DNA of 64,000 nucleotides. Source: Acanthosepion pharaonis. Its lineage: Eukaryota; Mollusca; Cephalopoda; Sepiida; Sepiidae. Position numbers and translations under genes: made by a program. The notes beneath the pieces are model-generated. The model saw only the letters and a program-made list of their open reading frames with translations. It was not told the DNA's origin and ran no database searches. Location of the stretch: the NCBI GenBank assembly GCA_903632075.3, contig CAHIKZ030000251.1, positions 752,001 to 816,000 on the forward strand, written 5' to 3'. Shown here one piece after another: positions 1 through 9,779 of the stretch; position 1 is the first letter of the stretch, and every line of letters begins with the position of its first letter.

Positions 1-62
1 TTATCAAGTGTGGGGCTTTTTTTTTTATCATATGCTCTGTTTTTAGAAAATTTTTGGAGGTA

Positions 63-65
<3 letters not shown>

Positions 66-127
<62 letters not shown>
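66..127. repeat. (TA)n microsatellite
   Basis: Uninterrupted TA repeat of about 31 units. Confidence 0.98.
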
Positions 128-131
<4 letters not shown>

Positions 132-182
132 AAGAAGTTGAAAATGTAACTGAAATCTTTAAGAATATTTATTTACTGTTAC

Positions 183-640
183 ACTATTTCATTGCTCGGA
201 CTATCATCCTCATTTTTGTTGCCATATTTATCACGACGTTTAGGCCGTTGTACGCTCCGTTTTTCTTCAGGTGATTGGAATGTCAAACGGAACCCTTTAT
301 TTCGCTCGTTCGAGGACACATGGCACAGTGGATAAAGGCGTTAGTTAGATCCAATGACAGGACCCTAAGAGGGTGAGTTCATTACCTAGTGAAGGCGGTG
401 GAGAACTTGGAGAGGGGAATTAACTGATAACTGGCATCCATTAGACATGCCACGTGGAACTAGAACAGTCTACCCCAGTGAGCGAAATAAAAGGTTCAGT
501 TAGACATTCCAACCACCTGAAGAAGGCCGGATTGTACAACGGCCGAAACGTTGTGATAAATATAGCAACAAAGATGAGGATGACAGTTCAAGCAATGTAA
601 ATAGTGTACATAATACCTCATCTCAGAAATATAGACAGAT
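183..640 (+). mobile_element. SINE-A, inverted-tail tRNA-derived SINE
   Basis: From the left: an inverted copy of the tail (about 183-300), a tRNA-like head (box A-like TGGCACAGTGGATAA, box B-like GAGTTCATTACC), a body, then the tail in forward orientation (about 490-640). The tails carry CCTGAAGAAGGCCGG and CGGCCGAAACGTTGT, able to pair as a hairpin. Flanks 170-182 (TATTTACTGTTAC) and 641-653 (TATTTAGTGTTAC) look like a 13-bp target-site duplication with one mismatch. The family name is mine. Confidence 0.8.
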
Positions 641-711
641 TATTTAGTGTTACTTTAAATAGATATTATTATTTCCCCTTGCATTTTCTACTTTTTCCCT
701 TTATTGTTACT

Positions 712-1158
712 CGTGTGGCTGAGTGATTAGGATGTTCACTTTCTGAACACGAGACCCGGGTTCGAATCTCACCACGGTTGATTTGTCATGAAGGAGACTA
801 CCTGATGTTATCGGTCCGGAGGGGTTTGGAAAGTGCCTGAAAACCCTACCACGAGTTGACCCAAACTTTATGAGTGAAAATAGGTTGACGGAACTCTTGA
901 GGGCACGAAGCACGAAGCCACAAGTCATCGTGGCCGAGGTCGTGAGTGTGCTGACCTTGTTCAAACTGTTGTTCACGCTAGATAACACGCTCTTTCCCAG
1001 AAAACTGTAACTAAGTTCTGTTCAGCATAGTTGCAGTATAAACCACAGGTTGGCTTTGTGAGTGTTGAGCAAACACAAATGCGCCTGAGCGAGCGTCTGC
1101 AATATAGGGATTCGCTAGCCACTCTAGTAGATAGGTATCCTCGAATACGAGTGGCCAG

Positions 1159-1160
<2 letters not shown>
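712..1160 (+). mobile_element. SINE-B, tRNA-derived SINE of about 450 bp
   Basis: The head starts GTGTGGCTGAGTGATTAGG and has a clear Pol III B box (GGGTTCGAATCTC). The body and 3' end recur in reverse orientation at 12530-13360 and 46895-47345. The copy ends at a (TA)n tract (1161-1209). The whole element is non-coding. Confidence 0.8.

Positions 1161-1209
<49 letters not shown>
1161..1209. repeat. (TA)n microsatellite
   Basis: About 24 TA units directly abutting the 3' end of the SINE-B copy. Confidence 0.97.
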
Positions 1210-1212
<3 letters not shown>

Positions 1213-1534
1213 GAGCAGAATATATTTAGAAGATAACGTTTTTAAAACAAATAGTCTGCTTTTGTAATTAAAGTGCTCAGTATCAAGAGACAGAACATTA
1301 ATAGTAACAAATAAAATTAAATACTTAATTATCTTATCTCGAAGAATGTGACGGAGATTACATCAAATTTCATCAAATTCTGAATAGTGACGCGATAAAG
1401 ATGACGCCTTTTAATATGGCAACACAATACTATATTACTACTTATCATAAATAATTTAAAGAAAAATTGGAACTTCAATTGAATTTACATACGAAGCAAA
1501 AACTTCGTTTCCACTGAGTCCAAGTACACACTAC

Positions 1535-1690
1535 CCGGCCCAGGGATTGAACTCTCAATTACCTGAACCGACACGTAAAGCCCGAGGGCATAACGGCCGG
1601 AACGAAAATAAAAAAAATAAAAAAAGAGAACAACAGTCCGAATATAAATAGTGTAAAAAATGATAAATCCTCATCCCAGAAACCGTCGAC
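1535..1690 (+). repeat. Degenerate SINE-A-related fragment
   Basis: Contains CCGAGGGCATAACGGCCGG and, further on, GTCCGAATATAAATAGTGTA and CCTCATCCCAGAA, matching the SINE-A tail with gaps. Heavily decayed. Confidence 0.4.
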
Positions 1691-1972
1691 TCATTCTTTT
1701 TTTTCCATCCTCATTAAGAAGGTTAGGCATTCTTTCTTACTTGCTTTCAATACATATATATGAGGTCTGACCAAAAAATATCCTGAAGTACTTCTTTTGG
1801 GATAGCGAGCAGCAGCAACGTCGAATAGTCTTGGATTTCCTCGAAGTCTTGAAATTTTGCATATATATATATATATATAATAATCTAATAGTTCTTTAGA
1901 AATATATATATGGGAGTTGAATATAACATCAATCAGCTAAATGACAAATTTTATATTTGTATTAATAATAAT

Positions 1973-1977
<5 letters not shown>

Positions 1978-2034
<57 letters not shown>
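1978..2034. repeat. (TA)n microsatellite
   Basis: About 28 TA units following an (AAT)n stretch. Shorter TA tracts lie nearby at about 1860 and 2291-2320. Confidence 0.97.
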
Positions 2035-2037
<3 letters not shown>

Positions 2038-2160
2038 GAGTTTGTTTAGCCTACTGTCATGGACACGTCTGGTGGTATAAGGGTTCCTATTTTACAAACT
2101 ACGCCTACCCACCGCCTGATGATTGCGCGAAAGCACATGAAACCTGTAGATATGGCCGGT

Positions 2161-2288
2161 CGCTGCCTACTTGAAATTTGACTTAAAATATACAATAGCT
2201 CTATCATTTCTAATAACATTGACCACTCTTTTTTCCTGTGCGCATTTTTAAGCAGACTCTTTTGGAAGCTGCTTATCCTTAACTCTAA

Positions 2289-2322
<34 letters not shown>

Positions 2323-2875
2323 TTAAATAATTTAGGCGTATTATGTCTCTTTATTTTAGTTTTAATCTTTTCAAGTCCACGAATTAATTTCTTGGTTGAA
2401 AATTGATTAAGGTTTGCTTACCTATGGATGTGTAATGTGTCAACACCATAAATTTAAAATATATTTTTGTTCAAGTATTTTCCCCTATCGCAGTCCTTAT
2501 CAAGAGACAATGTTATGTCTGTGTCGAAGTTAGAATTCCTTGGTTTATATCCTGGTATTTTTTTGAAAACTAGAAGTTTGAAATGGTCTCGCGCGATGCC
2601 ATGTGTAACAGCTGTTAAGAACGAGGCCGCACAAAACGAATATCGATTTATTTATTTTATTTCATTTATTAGATACTTAGTTAAGAAGTGAGACATATAG
2701 TGGAACAGAATATATACTTCTGTTCTTAGATTCTCGATGATTTAAGGGCACTATTAAAAATGGCACTCCTATACCGATCTTTCAAAAGTAGAGCGAAATT
2801 TGACCCACGAAGCTTCAGAGTTTTAAAACAATCGATCAATATAAGAATTGAATTTAACTTCTATCTTTTTGACAG
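2161..2875. other. Intronic or upstream sequence without recognised feature
   Basis: Apart from a short TA tract I see only AT-rich single-copy-looking DNA running up to the exon 1 acceptor. Confidence 0.5.
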
Positions 2876-3102
2876 GATTACACCATGAACTTTATCATTA
2901 CCCAAAAATGGACAGATCCAAGGCTGAACTATACAGAAATGAGTAATGCCGAGATTTTGGAACTAGATACCAAATTTATGAAAAGTATTTGGGTTCCAGA
3001 TCTGTATTTTGCGAACGAGAAAAAGGCTTCGTTCCACGAAGTCACGGTGCCTAATAAAATGATGCATCTACACCAGAACGGAACAGTCGTATACAGAGCC
3101 AG
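2876..3102 (+). CDS. Exon 1 of window: extracellular domain, loops D, A and E region
   Basis: 227 nt. The acceptor AG is at 2874-2875 and the donor GTGAGT at 3103, leaving phase 2. The translation begins DYTMNFIITQKW and includes WTDPRL, LDTKFMKSIWVPDLYFANEK (loop A) and HQNGTVVYRA. NGT is a possible N-glycosylation site. Glycine, GABA and glutamate receptors carry Arg three residues before the loop-D Trp; here it is Thr (TQKW). The exon size resembles the 220-227-nt exon at the same place in vertebrate glycine and GABA receptor genes, as I recall them. The upstream exon is not in the window, so the reading frame before GAT is inferred from the family. Confidence 0.93.
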
Positions 3103-3128
3103 GTGAGTTTATTTCACTTCATTCACAG

Positions 3129-3161
<33 letters not shown>

Positions 3162-3164
3162 TAA

Positions 3165-3600
3165 TTAAGTAATGTTTTTTCGGGATATAACACGCAGCGG
3201 TGTATAAGACGCACTCTTATTTCAAATGCAAAAATTTTAAAACATTTTTAATTAACAAAAATTCAGTCTGATACACAGACAATTTTTCTCCACCAGAACG
3301 GTATTCAATCAAGTAATGTTTTTTTTTTCGGGATATAACACGCACCACTGTATAAGATGCAATCTTATTTCAAAGGCAAAAGTTTTTAAACATTTTTAAT
3401 TAACAAAAATTCAGTCTGATACAAAAATAGTTTTTCTCCTCCAGAACGGTATTTAGTCAAGTACTGTATTTTTCAAGATATAACATGCACCGGTGTATAA
3501 GACGCACTCTTACAATAAATAGCTACAATCGTACTCAAAAGATTTTATTAAACAAAAATTTAGTTTGATATTCAGACAGCTTCTTCGCTAGAACTGTTAT
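3165..3600 (+). repeat. Tandem repeat, about 3 copies of ~147 bp
   Basis: GGGATATAACACGCA-type segments recur at about 3181, 3331 and 3474, each followed by GTATAAGACGCACTCTTA-like, TTAATTAACAAAAATTCAGT-like and CCAGAACGGTATT-like blocks. The repeat begins shortly after the exon 1 donor. No coding potential. Confidence 0.75.
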
Positions 3601-3754
3601 GTTGTGCAACACACTCCCAATAGGACGCGTCCATGATCACTATATTCTTAACCTCTTCAACTTTAGGGTTATCTTTCCCACATCTTCCCATGTCTACCTG
3701 TCACTCCATCCTTGTACGCCCTTACAACAATCTCATCCAGTAACCCTCTCAGGA

Positions 3755-3915
3755 TGTGTGGGGCATTTAAAGATAGCGGCTCAGAAGGAGAAATCGAAGA
3801 GCCAAGTTCGAATTCCAGTCGAGATTGTTATATTCACTGACACACAAAGATTCTTGAGAAAGGTATGAATATCTCTTCTTTCCTCATCTATGGGTTAAAT
3901 AGTAGGACGTATCTG
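3755..3915 (+). repeat. SINE-E fragment (tRNA half and tail)
   Basis: TAGCGGCTCAGAAGGAG and AAGTTCGAATTCCAG resemble boxes A and B of a tRNA. The 3' part (GAGAAAGGTATGAAT, ATGGGTTAAATAGTAGGAC) matches the tail of the 5S-tRNA chimera at 19745-20035, but the 5S half is missing here. Confidence 0.55.
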
Positions 3916-4480
3916 GAAAAATAATCATTATTGTTAATGCAATATTCACTCGCAAAAGAAGAAATCATTTTTACAATCCAAAATACGAAGGGTTGAAAGC
4001 CATAAAAAAAATCAATCAGTAGCACTCTACTTTGAGTTGCTCTTAGGCATTGAATTGGGTAAAAGCCCAAAAAAATAACTTTTAAATTACTGAGCATTGT
4101 TCATGACTTTCATGATTAGACTCAGTATTATGATCAAAGCGAAAGTCACCCTCGATCCCATCCAATGAGCTCCTGATGCCACATTACTTCAAAGACTGAA
4201 TGTCTTCTTTTTTTTTCCCCACGAATTCTTCAGACACATGCAAATCTGAATAAACGATTATTTTTTTTCCATTGTTCAGTCGGGATCATACCAAAATCTC
4301 TCTGCTCTTTCATTCTTCCCTCATTAATGTCGTAAAGGATTTGTTAATAATAGCAACATTGAAAGATGGCAGTTGAGATTGCAGTATAACAGACAGTTGT
4401 GTTTTTAAAACTCATTCACTCTTTCCTTTTTTTTTTTTTTTCTATTTTCTCTCAATAATTCCCAGATGAAGAACAATAGC
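3916..4480. other. Intron sequence without recognised feature
   Basis: AT-rich with poly(T) runs. No coding, repeat or RNA signal that I can support. Confidence 0.4.
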
Positions 4481-4484
4481 TTTT

Positions 4485-4770
4485 TATTACCCACCACCCG
4501 AGACGTTTCGACTAATCATTTTCAGACCGAAGTAATTTTGCTGTCTGTCACCCGATTTTTATATACGTATCGTAGACAACGTTGAGTAAATTTTCTTCCG
4601 GCATTTTTTTTTTTTATCGCAGTCTACCGACAACCACCTGAAGCAGACCGTAGGTTAAAACGGTTCAGACGCCGTGATCATAACAGCAGACATGAGAACA
4701 ATGGTCTGAATGTAAATAATGAGAAATCGTCTTCCCAAAAATTCAGACAGACATTGTATGTAATCATAGA
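4485..4770 (+). repeat. Highly degenerate SINE-A-like tail fragment
   Basis: ACCACCTGAAGCAGACCGTA, then AAAACGGTTCAGACG, ATGAGAACAATGGTCTGAAT and TAAATAATGAGAAATCGTC, line up loosely with the SINE-A tail. Confidence 0.4.
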
Positions 4771-4779
4771 GTCGGATTT

Positions 4780-5280
4780 TAACACCAAAAATTTGGAATA
4801 AAAGAATGCGGCTTATACACCGAAAAGTACGATATTCTGCATACCACTTGGCTATCACTCATGTTCTGATGTTATGCAAATCAATGGCATTAACCGAAGA
4901 CATCAGGAAATGCACTCACTTTTTAGAGTTTATACTCATTTTTTTTTTACTTTGGTTGTATATTCTGCATAAGTTTTCCCTATCATTCCTACTCCGGCGT
5001 TATGAGTATCAGTGTCATTGACTGAAGACATCAGGAAGTGTCCTGACATTTTATAGTTCTTAATCGTTTATTTATTTGTGTTTAATTTGATCAAGTATTT
5101 TGCATACTACTTTTCTATCACTCATTTCCATGGTATGGTAATCAATATTATTGACCGAAGACATCAGGAGATGCCATGACTTTTTATTGATATTTTTATT
5201 CCCCATCATTAGTTTTGATTTGGCCAAAAGTTCTATATCCCACATTGTTATCACTCACTGGGAATCATTAACCGAGTTAA

Positions 5281-5326
<46 letters not shown>

Positions 5327-5690
5327 ATTATAATATTTGAAGATGTCTAGTTATACGCTGAACATTCATAGAATTTTGTCTTTTTTAAATAATATCAGGA
5401 ATTATATATACCTACCTATTATCAATCCTGTCCTGACATAAGGAAAATAACTATATAAACCAAAGACATTAGGGATTCTTCTGACATTTCATTGTTTGGT
5501 TTCAAACAAGTTACGAATTCTGTATAATTCTTTATCACCACACATTTCCTGGCACAGTAGAAATTGCAATATTAACTGAAGACATTAGGGAATGCTCTGA
5601 CATTTCATTGTTTTTTTTTTCTTCTCGTGCAATCACGAATCATGTATACCTCTTTATTACGAACCGTTTCCTGATCGTGTCGAGGCCTGT
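4780..5690 (+). repeat. Degenerate ~115-135-bp tandem repeat
   Basis: The block GAAGACATCAGG (or GACATTAGGG) recurs at about 4895, 5023, 5157, 5461 and 5578, each followed by a tract ending in ATCACTCATTTCC-like sequence. A (TA)n tract splits it at about 5286-5330. Confidence 0.7.
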
Positions 5691-5850
5691 GGATTATTTT
5701 CCAATGAATTTTCAATCTTTAAGCCATATACAATTTAAGTGATTAAAACACTGTACTTGTAAAATCTTTGAAATCCATGTTTTGTTGTTAATTTTTAACT
5801 TATTTACTTTCATTTATAACTGTCTTCTGTTCTGACAACTTTTTTTCTAG

Positions 5851-5933
5851 ATTGACGATGACGTCAGCGTGCCCCATGACACTTGAGAAGTTCCCACTCG
5901 ACACTCAAATGTGTTCGGTTGTGATAAAAAGCT
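5851..5933 (+). CDS. Exon 2: Cys-loop exon
   Basis: 83 nt between TTTTTTCTAG and GTAAGTA. Read with the preceding AG it gives R-LTMTSACPMTLEKFPLDT then QMCSVVIKS. The two cysteines have 13 residues between them and enclose FPLD, the defining Cys-loop signature. Phase 2 in, phase 1 out. An exon of exactly 83 nt holds the Cys-loop in vertebrate glycine and GABA-A receptor genes, so the boundary looks ancestral. It is too short and frame-split to show as an open frame by itself. Confidence 0.95.
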
Positions 5934-6720
5934 GTAAGTAACCGTCTTTGTAAATTCCTTTACAATTTTTAAAACAGAAAATACTTACTGCAACCATAAA
6001 TATACTTACATTTATCGCCATTTTTATAAATATGTTGCCATTCTTTCAGAAAGATAGTAATTCAAAATGGCGTCCATTACGACCGAAATGGTATAGGCGA
6101 TGGCTTAAGCACTGATTACTTCTACTGATAAAATGCGACTGGAATTCGTTCGCAGTCGTCAACAGACGATACTGTTTTTTTTTCTTTAAATATTTTTAGC
6201 TGACAGCGATAGATACGAACATATTGCGACATATCATCATAAGAGCAGTTTCGACTTGAAGACACACTGCAAGTCTGTTATATCTCATCTTCCGTATGTC
6301 TGCTTGTCTCCGTGTATGCCTATCAGCTGAGTGGACATTTATTACAGTTAAAGTATGTGTCCTACAGGAGTTACGTACAGTTTTGAATTGTCTTTCTGCT
6401 ATTTAACCCGTATCTGGGGGGAATATGGATTCAGATATTTCCAAAGGGTATTTGTACGAAAATGAATGTTACGAGCCCGCCTAGAATTCGAAATCGTCCC
6501 GCCGATTTTACGTTCTGTGACGCTAGCGATTACACCACTGGCACATCAATTGGGACAGATTTCCCAGTAACTTAAAAGTAAATTTCCAGATTAAAAAAGG
6601 AAGTACATGTTCAATTCTTGTCGAGAGAATATATTTCACCACAGGGTACGGTATATTGAAGTCCGTATAAAATATTTAATATGCCTATATAAAAATAAAA
6701 ACAATACATAATATTAAATT
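5934..6720. other. Intron sequence without recognised feature
   Basis: I see no repeat family, RNA gene or coding signal in this stretch after the exon 2 donor. Confidence 0.4.
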
Positions 6721-6727
6721 AGGTACC

Positions 6728-7455
6728 TCCACTGATGACCATCAGTAAAAGGATGAGCCTGAAATGCGATTTACAGGTCGGGGACACTAAAATCAAACAT
6801 GTGCAGAAGTTTAAGTATCTGGGAATTGTTCTGACAGAGAACGTACGACGCGTAAGTGCGACGCTGAGATCCGAAGACGTATTGGGATGGCCAAAGACGA
6901 ATTCCAAATGCTAGGCCGAGTATTACGAGATAGGATGATTTCATTGGTAACAAAGAAAAGAGTACTGAACTGCTACTTGACATCTGTCCTCCTTTACGTC
7001 AGCGAATGTTGGAAGATGTCCTCAAAGATAAAGAAGAAACTCGAGGCGATAGACATGTTGTTCTGCAGAAGTATGATGATGATATTATAGGCTGAGTGTG
7101 TGAGCAACAATGAGGTTTTAGAGAGGATACAAACAAGGAGGAAGCTTATACTTAATGTCAGTAAGAGGCAGCTGGAATTTCTGGGACACTAAACGAGAAA
7201 GGATGGCGTGGAGAATCTAATACTTACAGGTCGAATAGAGGGAAAGAGAGACAAGGGAAAGCAACGCATGACATACCTGGCAGGCTTAAGCAAGTGGATA
7301 ACAGAGCAGGGTCTGGGAGAAGTAGCAAAGGGACACAACTTATTGAGAGCTACAAGGGATAGGACGGAAGTAGGGGGCCATGGTCGCCTACGTCCTGAAG
7401 GGACACGTCACATAAAAGAAGACCTCCACTGATTCGCTAGGTTAGCATACCATGA
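6728..7455 (+). pseudogene. RTE-like LINE, 3' end of ORF2 (decayed)
   Basis: Encodes, with frameshifts and stops, the C-terminal end of a non-LTR reverse transcriptase: KRMSLKCDLQVGDTKIKH, KFKYLGIVLTENV, then RKRQLEFLGH-like, GLENLILTGRIEGKRDKGKQ and LLRATRDR. The tail after the stop (AAGAAGACCTCCACTGATTC, GGTTAGCATACCATG) is shared with the reverse copy near 14760. The assignment to the RTE group rests on recalled pattern. Confidence 0.75.
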
Positions 7456-8634
7456 AAAAAAGGCCCCAAACTTAATAAAACAAAGATTTTATCTTTAAAA
7501 TATTTATGTTATTACTAAGAGGAATGACCAAAGTTTTGTTTTATTATTAAATTTTTAATATTTTTAGGACGTTCGGAATTTTGGTTAAAAATCTTCTTTT
7601 TTTATCAGCGAAGTGGGGGGAGCAAAGATTAGTATAGGAAATTTTATCATTTTTTGCAGTGCAAAAACACATTGATTTAAAATTTCTTGCAAAAATCAAA
7701 TCATTGTCGGATATATATTAAACTTTCAAGACTTATTCACAAATGAATTAAATTATTTTAGAAAAGTTTTCTTAGAAAATCTTGGTAAAAAAATAAATAT
7801 TTTATTTTAAATCTATTACGTCCCTCCTACTTATTTAATTTTATGAAATTTCGAAAAATTAAATTTTGTCCAGCTTAATGTTTATATCGCTTAAAAGCAG
7901 AACTACTTGGAGAATTTAAATCAACTTTTTGCAAAAGAGGACCCCACCCCAGTTAACGAAAATCTGCTCTGAATCGTGCAATTAAGATATAATTTAAGTT
8001 GAAAAGTATTTAATTGATTTTATGAATAAGATATATGGATACTTTTGTCCTAAGAAAAAAAATCGATGAATAATGCATTTTTACAAGAATTGCTTTCATT
8101 TTTTAATATTTTAATTAGAATAATTTATAAAGTTTTAAATCTTTTAAAATTCTGTCGTAATTTGTCCGTTATTTTATTCTGTTATTAAGTAAAAACTGTA
8201 TTTATTAATCATAAATAGAAAAGCTTAGTACATTCTTTGTAAACATAGACAATCATACACGACATTATTAGAAAATAAAAGCAATAACTATAATAAAATT
8301 AAAGCCAAATTACATATAATTTTATAAAACATTAGATTACAGAATATTTTCCTAAATTGTTAAGATTATATAAAAAGGCGCACACGTTACAAACCTCAAG
8401 TATCTCTCTCCCCATATAAGAAAGAACCAAGAACATGAAACTAAGGTGAAAACAATCGTCCAGAGTTCAAGCTCAAAGTCCAAAAAAAAAAAAACTCCAA
8501 AACGAGTAAAGGTAACTACGTAAAGTGCTCAATACACTAAGTAGAGCAAACCTAAGATAAACCTAATGAGCTAGGCAAACCTACCTAGGTTTCAACTATA
8601 CGGATCGTCACGACAATATCTGGCTCATTAGGTT

Positions 8635-8635
<1 letters not shown>
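7456..8635. other. AT-rich intron sequence
   Basis: Long AT-rich stretch with many A and T runs. The end (8570-8640) has a short imperfect inverted pair around CCTACCTAGGTTTC that recurs near 16840. Nothing else recognised. Confidence 0.4.

Positions 8636-8639
<4 letters not shown>

Positions 8640-8695
<56 letters not shown>
8640..8695. repeat. (TA)n microsatellite
   Basis: About 27 TA units preceded by poly(T). Confidence 0.97.
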
Positions 8696-8696
<1 letters not shown>

Positions 8697-8704
8697 CATT
8701 CACT

Positions 8705-8800
8705 TGCGTGCTAATACCCTTGGGAAAGGTATGAATCCTCTTCTTCCCATAGCTATCGGTAAATAGCAGGACAGATTGGGTTCTATAGCCATGGATGGAA
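8705..8800 (+). repeat. SINE-E tail fragment
   Basis: GGGAAAGGTATGAATCCTCT and CATAGCTATCGGTAAATAGC match the SINE-E 3' module seen at 3755 and 19950. No head is visible. Confidence 0.45.
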
Positions 8801-9000
8801 ACTGGTCTAGGAGAAGTACAATTCTGAATTCAAAACCTGCAGAGGGCCGTTTGGGGACCTTGTAGCACGTAGTGTATCAGGTCTGTGTATTCGGCTTTTC
8901 AAAAAGTGTGATTGGTTTTGCGCAAAACCTTCACCACTATAATCAAATCACATGAGTTGCCTGCTATGTCGTAAAAGGGTCACCCGTAGGTGTGGTTTAA

Positions 9001-9032
9001 CAGCCCGCGTCGATCAACAACAGGAAAGTTAA

Positions 9033-9098
<66 letters not shown>

Positions 9099-9132
9099 CG
9101 TTGACTCTCCGTTGTTGATCGACGTGGGGCTG
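9001..9132. repeat. Inverted repeat with a (TA)n core
   Basis: The left arm (9001-9036, CGTCGATCAACAACAGG) and right arm (9093-9132, CCGTTGTTGATCGACG) are complementary over about 36 bp and enclose a TA tract of about 58 bp. The whole could fold into one hairpin. Confidence 0.8.
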
Positions 9133-9242
9133 TTTTTTTTTTTTTTTTTTTTTGGAAGTGCTATCTGATGATCCGGCGTCCTTTTAAAAGGGCTCTGGTG
9201 AAATAAATTATTATAATGGAACCTCAAAGTGGCCTGTTTTTC

Positions 9243-9246
<4 letters not shown>

Positions 9247-9310
<64 letters not shown>
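9247..9310. repeat. (TA)n microsatellite
   Basis: About 32 uninterrupted TA units. Confidence 0.97.
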
Positions 9311-9314
<4 letters not shown>

Positions 9315-9779
9315 TCACGAATAGCCATTGTTAACAATAATCGTTTTCAACAAGGATATGAGTTTAAGCTACCTGAAAATGCCACTCAGACGCCACCTTG
9401 TTTAATTCATAGAAAGAAACTTTTGTTTTCATCCTAGTGAATTTGAATTATACTCGTGTGAACACGAGAAAGAAAGAACTCTGGCCTGTTCTACGTCTGG
9501 CAGCCTCACAAAGAAATATTTGTTATTTCATAATTAATCTCCCTAAAGTGATTTCAGGCAAAATCTCGAGATCTTTCTTCTGTGAAGTCTCGCTCTATTT
9601 TTTTAGCAATTTCAATTGAGGCTTTTTTTTATCCAAAAATAGCATTTACTTCACAATTCACAATATGCATTGTTTTATTATATGCCATAAGAATACTGGC
9701 TGTGCGCCTACTTAAGATATCACCAAATGTTTGCGGCAGATAATAGACTCCTTCGTCTGTTTCACTATCGTTTCTTAAT

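Noticed and set aside
712..800. tRNA genes at SINE heads (also at about 320, 19430, 38900, 40080)
   Set aside because: B boxes are good, but cloverleaf pairing is poor and each is joined to a repeated SINE body.
2110..2160. Hammerhead ribozyme at CTGATGATTGCGCGAAAG
   Set aside because: CTGATGA and GAAA are present, but stem II does not form with correct spacing and no stem I or UH site is found.
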